64,000 nt of DNA from Burkholderiales bacterium UBA2459 (GTDB taxonomy: Bacteria > Pseudomonadota > Gammaproteobacteria > Burkholderiales > Burkholderiaceae_E). Position numbers and translations under genes: made by a program. Below, piece after piece: positions 60,830 through 64,000 of the stretch (position 1 is the first letter of the stretch; each line of letters starts with the position of its first letter). The notes under the pieces were generated by a model, which worked only from the letters and a program-made list of their open reading frames with translations, was not told the origin of the DNA and made no database searches. The DNA is taken from contig DDPV01000019.1 in NCBI GenBank assembly GCA_002342365.1, positions 1-64,000 on the forward strand, in the 5' to 3' direction.

Positions 60830-61771
60830 TCAAACCGCGGTAAGCAATGGCCTTCCCGCCACAAAGGCTGCAACATTAGCGAGCGTAAGTTGTCCCATGG
60901 CTGCACGCGTTTGGCGCGATGCGCTTGCCACATGGGGCGATAACACCACATGGGGCATTTGCAGCAGCGCCTGAGGGACCTCGGGCTCATTGGCAAACAC
61001 ATCAAGGCCTGCGCCCGCAAGGGCTCGGTTTTGCAACAAATCAATCAATGCGTCCTGATCAACCACCGAACCGCGACTGATATTCACAAGGAAACCATCG
61101 GGACCGAGCGCCAGCAGCACTTCGCGGGAAATCAGGCCCGCCGTTTGAGCCCCGCCCGGGCAGGCGACCATCAGACAATCGCACCATCGGGCTAAGTCCG
61201 TGACCGAAGCGATATAGGGATAAGGCAGCGATGCTTTGGCGCGCGGCCCGAAGTAAGCGATCTCAAGGCCGAAGGCTTGCGCGCGTTTTGCAATCGCCTG
61301 GCCAATGCGGCCCATGCCGACAATGCCCATGCGCTTTTTCTGGAGCGAATGCGTCAAGAACATCGGTCCTTTGAGCCAGTCCCCTCCGCGCACAAAACGG
61401 TCGGCTTGCGGGATCTGGCGCAGACTGGCAAGCAAAAGCGCAATTGCAAAATCGGCGACCTCTTCGGTGAGCACATCAGGCGTATTGGTCACCGCGATAG
61501 ACCTTGAACGCGCCTCGTTGAGATCAACCCCATCAACCCCGACACCAAAACATGCAATCAGCCTGAGCGATGGCAGCTGTTGCATCATCGCTGCCTTCAT
61601 GCCAAAGCTACCGGTGGTGACCGCAATCTGGCACTGTGACAGCGAAGCAAAAAAGTCGGCTTGGGCTTGCGGGCTTTGATCTTTCACGCTCGCATAAGCC
61701 TGCACCCGATAACGGGCGCGAAGCTCGTCGTCGGTCTCCTGGTGCACCGGCACCACCAAGAGCAGGTCCAT
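60830..61771 (-). CDS. D-isomer-specific 2-hydroxyacid dehydrogenase
   Basis: NAD(P)-dependent 2-hydroxyacid/2-ketoacid oxidoreductase of 313 aa. The Rossmann motif is GIVGMGRIGQAIAKRA (about residues 146-161), the catalytic Arg in NISRGSVVDQDAL, Glu in FANEPEVPQ and His in LSPHVAS. It resembles glyoxylate/hydroxypyruvate reductases. The start directly abuts the FAH gene stop (61771/61772), placing it as the last gene of the sugar-acid cluster, where it could reduce a 2-keto product. Confidence 0.92.
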   Translation of the reverse strand: MDLLLVVPVHQETDDELRARYRVQAYASVKDQSPQAQADFFASLSQCQIAVTTGSFGMKAAMMQQLPSLRLIACFGVGVDGVDLNEARSRSIAVTNTPDVLTEEVADFAIALLLASLRQIPQADRFVRGGDWLKGPMFLTHSLQKKRMGIVGMGRIGQAIAKRAQAFGLEIAYFGPRAKASLPYPYIASVTDLARWCDCLMVACPGGAQTAGLISREVLLALGPDGFLVNISRGSVVDQDALIDLLQNRALAGAGLDVFANEPEVPQALLQMPHVVLSPHVASASRQTRAAMGQLTLANVAAFVAGRPLLTAV

Positions 61772-62623
61772 TCAAGCTGCCTTGTATTTGACGACCTGCT
61801 GATGCGCCTCGCCAAGACCTTCGATGCCCATGCTCATCACATCACCGGCTTTGAGATAACGCGGCGGCTTAAAGCCATGACCGACGCCCGGCGGTGTTCC
61901 GGTGATGATCAGATCACCCGGCAAAAGCGTCATGAACTGACTCACGTAGGAGACAATACTTGCGCAGTCAAAAATCATCGTTTTGGTGCTGCCGCTTTGC
62001 ATGCGCTCGCCGTTGACATCAAGCCACATCGAAAGCCGCTGAGGATTGGGTACTTCATCGCTCGTCACAAGCCAGGGGCCCACCGGACCGAAGCTGTCGC
62101 AACCCTTGCCCTTGTCCCAAAGACCGCCACGCTCCATCTGAAAGGCACGTTCAGATACATCGTTGGCCAACACATAACCGGCCACATAAGAAAGCGCATT
62201 TTTTTTGGTCACATAGCTTGCCCGGCTTCCAATCACCATGCCCAATTCGATTTCCCAGTCGGTTTTGACCGAGCCTTTGGGCAGCATCACCTCGTCGTTG
62301 GGCCCTTGCATACAGCTCAGGGTTTTATGAAAGATGATCGGTTCTTTGGGAATCGGGTTTCCGGTCTCTGCGGCATGATCTGAATAATTCAAACCGATTG
62401 CTACAAACTTCGTAGCACCTACAAAGGGCACGCCAAGCCTTGGCTTTCCGCGCACCAGCGGCAACTTTTCAAGGTTGAGCTTGGCGAGCTTGGCCAAGCC
62501 TTTGGGCGATAACTGCTCCGGACCGATGTCGGCCACATGGGCCGAGAGATCACGCAAGCGGCCCTCGTGGTCCAGTACACCGGGTTTTTCTTTACCGGGC
62601 TTTCCAAAACGTAGCAATTTCAA
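61772..62623 (-). CDS. Fumarylacetoacetate hydrolase-family protein, diketo-acid hydrolase-like
   Basis: A 283-aa FAH-fold enzyme. Core blocks are KFVAIGLNYSDHAAETG, PIIFHKTLSCMQGPND, KTDWEIELGMVIG (metal-binding Glu), VANDVSERAFQ-type (VLANDVSERAFQ) and LPGDLIITGTPPGVGHG. It is closest in pattern to ureidoglycolate lyase-like and 2,4-diketo-3-deoxy-sugar-acid hydrolases. Next to an SDR and a UxaA-type dehydratase, the diketo-acid hydrolase role fits best, yielding pyruvate and a hydroxy acid; this is inference from context. Confidence 0.88.
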   Translation of the reverse strand: MKLLRFGKPGKEKPGVLDHEGRLRDLSAHVADIGPEQLSPKGLAKLAKLNLEKLPLVRGKPRLGVPFVGATKFVAIGLNYSDHAAETGNPIPKEPIIFHKTLSCMQGPNDEVMLPKGSVKTDWEIELGMVIGSRASYVTKKNALSYVAGYVLANDVSERAFQMERGGLWDKGKGCDSFGPVGPWLVTSDEVPNPQRLSMWLDVNGERMQSGSTKTMIFDCASIVSYVSQFMTLLPGDLIITGTPPGVGHGFKPPRYLKAGDVMSMGIEGLGEAHQQVVKYKAA

Positions 62624-62670
62624 TATCGTCTCCTTAAGGTGTCGTTCAAATCAACACAGCCTCATATCCA

Positions 62671-63444
62671 TCAAATCGTCATCCCACCGTCGATCGCAAA
62701 AACCTGTCCGGTAGCAAATGCACTCTCGTCACTGGCCAGATAGAGCACGATCGGCACAATATCATCGGGTTGGGCCAATCGCCCCATCGGTTGCCTTGAT
62801 GTAAACATCCGCCTTGCCTCTTGCATGTCGCCCAAGGCGAGCATGCGCTCATGCAGCGAGGGCGTTTCGACTGTGCCTGGGGCAATCGCATTGCAGCGAA
62901 TCCCCCGCGCCACAAAATCTGCCGCCACCGATTTCGTCAAACCAATAACCGCGGCTTTGGTGGTGCCATAGACGAAACGGTTGGGCAGCCCTTTAAGCGA
63001 ACTGCACACCGAAGCCATATTGATAATGGAACCTTGACCGCGGGCCAGCATGGCTGGAAGGCTCGCTTGAATCAGCCGAAACATCGAGCGAACGTTCAGG
63101 TTAAAGCTGTGGTCCCATTGCGCTTCATCACACTGCTCGATGCTTCCCTGATGCACATAGCCTGCGCAGTTGAACAACACATCAAGATCGTCAAGCGGAG
63201 TCATCAAGGCGCGAATAGCTTCGGCATCGGTCACATCAAGCGCCTGGGTTTGAAGCCTGGCCTCAGGATGTTTAAGTACGGTGGCTTCAAACGAACGCTC
63301 AAGTTCTTGTAACAAATCGGAACGTATATCGGTGGCAATCACGCTTGCACCCTCGCGCAACAGGGCAAGCGCCGAGGCTGCACCCATACCTTGACCGGCG
63401 GCGGTGATCAGGATTTTCTTCCCGCGAACTCTTCCCTGATGCAT
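62671..63444 (-). CDS. SDR dehydrogenase, 2-keto-3-deoxy-sugar-acid dehydrogenase-like
   Basis: Classical SDR of 257 aa with TAAGQGMGAASALAL (cofactor loop), DVTDAEA, NCAGYVH, catalytic Ser in IINMASVCSSLKG, YGTTKAAVIGLTKSVA (YxxxK) and AIAPGTVETPSL. The pattern is close to 2-keto-3-deoxy-L-fuconate 4-dehydrogenases, which act just before an FAH-type hydrolase in non-phosphorylating sugar pathways. It lies 47 bp upstream of the FAH gene on the same strand. Substrate inferred, not shown. Confidence 0.88.
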   Translation of the reverse strand: MHQGRVRGKKILITAAGQGMGAASALALLREGASVIATDIRSDLLQELERSFEATVLKHPEARLQTQALDVTDAEAIRALMTPLDDLDVLFNCAGYVHQGSIEQCDEAQWDHSFNLNVRSMFRLIQASLPAMLARGQGSIINMASVCSSLKGLPNRFVYGTTKAAVIGLTKSVAADFVARGIRCNAIAPGTVETPSLHERMLALGDMQEARRMFTSRQPMGRLAQPDDIVPIVLYLASDESAFATGQVFAIDGGMTI

Positions 63445-63493
63445 GGCTGTTAACCCTTATTGATTGGCAAGGATTGACAAGCTTACACCGCAG

Positions 63494-63503
63494 GCTTGCA
63501 AGC
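63494..63503. promoter_or_regulatory. Possible operator between divergent SDR and UxaA genes
   Basis: GCTTGCAAGC is a perfect 10-bp palindrome, 15 bp downstream of a consensus -35 TTGACA (63474-63479) oriented toward the dehydratase gene. The expected -10 position falls on the palindrome and matches poorly, as at some regulated promoters. A palindrome this short can arise by chance. Confidence 0.3.
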
Positions 63504-63565
63504 GGCTCGCATTGCAGCGAACATCGGCTCCTGATTCGATCCACAAAAAAGGGAATCTTTGCGTC

Positions 63566-64000
63566 ATGAACCAGGCCGTTGCAGTGATCCGAAAAGCTTT
63601 TTTGCGCCTACATCCGCAAGACGATGTGGTCATTGCCATCCGTCCCTTGAGCGCACATAGCAAGCTTGACGATAGCGGGCAGTTGATCGAACTCGCTCAG
63701 GCGATTACACCAGGGCATAAGATCGCAAGCCGCTCAATCGCTGCAGGCGAGCCCGTGCGGCGCTACAACCAGATTATCGGCTTTGCAAGGCAAGCCATCC
63801 TCGCTGGCGAACATGTTCACAGCCATAACCTTGCCTTCGACAACTTTGATCGTGACTACGCAATCGGCGCAGACTGCAAGGCGCAACAAAGCATGGAAGC
63901 TTCCCAGTTCATGGGCTATGTGAGGGCTGACGGTCGCGTAGCAACAAGAAACTATATCGGTGTGATTGCCACCGTCAATTGCTCGGCTTCGGTCTCGAAG
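63566..64000 (+). CDS. UxaA-type altronate/sugar-acid dehydratase, 3' end cut by window edge
   Basis: The first 145 codons are visible. The N-terminal SAF-like domain (DDVVIAIRPL, AGEPVRRYNQIIGFARQAI, GEHVHSHNLAF) is followed by the start of the catalytic domain FMGYVRADGRVATRNYIGVIATVNCSAS, the signature of full-length altronate dehydratases. ATG at 63566 gives a complete N-terminus; the ribosome-binding site is weak. It is divergent from the SDR gene. Together with the SDR, FAH and 2-hydroxyacid dehydrogenase it suggests dehydration, oxidation and hydrolytic cleavage of an aldonic or uronic acid. Confidence 0.9.
   Translation, partial: MNQAVAVIRKAFLRLHPQDDVVIAIRPLSAHSKLDDSGQLIELAQAITPGHKIASRSIAAGEPVRRYNQIIGFARQAILAGEHVHSHNLAFDNFDRDYAIGADCKAQQSMEASQFMGYVRADGRVATRNYIGVIATVNCSASVSK

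Noticed and set aside
1..64000. CRISPR arrays, IS elements, prophage, toxin-antitoxin or defence islands
   Set aside because: I looked for regularly spaced direct repeats, transposase, integrase, Cas or nuclease-helicase genes and composition breaks; all repeats found are contiguous tandem arrays and all genes are metabolic or housekeeping types.

Overview
The window reads as a dense, ordinary stretch of a betaproteobacterial chromosome, most likely order Burkholderiales. I infer this from gene content and order: queA-tgt-yajC-secD-secF; glcDEF with a D-lactate-dehydrogenase-like paralogue; yhdP next to a nitrilase and tldD; ilvE, a CHCC zinc-finger protein and waaF; accBC with aroQ, prmA and an AlaLysPro-rich histone-H1-like protein; class I nrdAB; and a YpjD/PP0621 pair beside ffh. 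GC content is moderately high, coding density is very high, and 4-bp ATGA-type overlaps and non-ATG starts are common. I found no rRNA, tRNA, CRISPR array, insertion sequence or prophage. Both window edges cut genes: yaeQ at the left and a UxaA-type dehydratase at the right.

Layout. 1-7,000 (+): yaeQ, a glycosyltransferase, queA-tgt (queuosine tRNA modification) and the Sec accessory genes yajC-secD-secF. 7,000-16,900 (-): purB, a membrane-anchored glutamate-synthase-like protein, mnmA, and glycolate oxidase glcF-glcE-glcD behind a D-lactate-dehydrogenase-like gene. 17,080-25,160: a PduO-type cobalamin adenosyltransferase (+), then aroG, tldD, a nitrilase-family amidase and yhdP (-). 25,320-33,690: glnE (+), an MFS transporter (-), then ilvE, a zinc-finger protein, waaF, a SnoaL-like protein, a YheT-type hydrolase and a conserved unknown (+). 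33,660-39,420: bepA (-), divergent moaC and an ABC exporter (+), and a two-gene fatty-acid unit (-) resembling a split MFE-2. 39,560-44,590 (-): mtgA, aroE, an RNB exonuclease and mpl. 44,690-50,390 (+): an unknown gene, a TlpA thioredoxin, aroQ, accB, accC, prmA and a PfkB kinase. 50,500-56,920 (-): a histone-H1-like gene, nrdB, nrdA, PP0621 and ypjD. 57,000-64,000: ffh (+), proS (-), rppH (+), then a sugar-acid catabolic cluster.

Regulation. The best regulatory signal is upstream of nrdA: two NrdR-box-like 16-mers exactly 31 bp apart, one overlapping the -10 of a good sigma-70-type promoter with a 17-bp spacer. The ilvE leader carries a perfect 12-bp inverted repeat. moaC has an extended -10 so close to its ATG that a leaderless mRNA is predicted.

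The main unusual property is a recurring pattern of short, slightly degenerate tandem duplications. Inside genes the unit is a multiple of 3 bp (4x18 in queA, 3x21 in yhdP, 2x18 in the YheT hydrolase, about 3x36 in bepA, a 69-bp duplication in the H1-like gene). In non-coding or gene-end DNA it is not (4x19 at the glcE stop codon, 2x23 before glnE, 3x20 between the SDR gene and mtgA). I did not find a convincing new defence or mobile system. The least-understood genes are the 225-aa protein at 44,692 and the 192-aa protein at 33,111.
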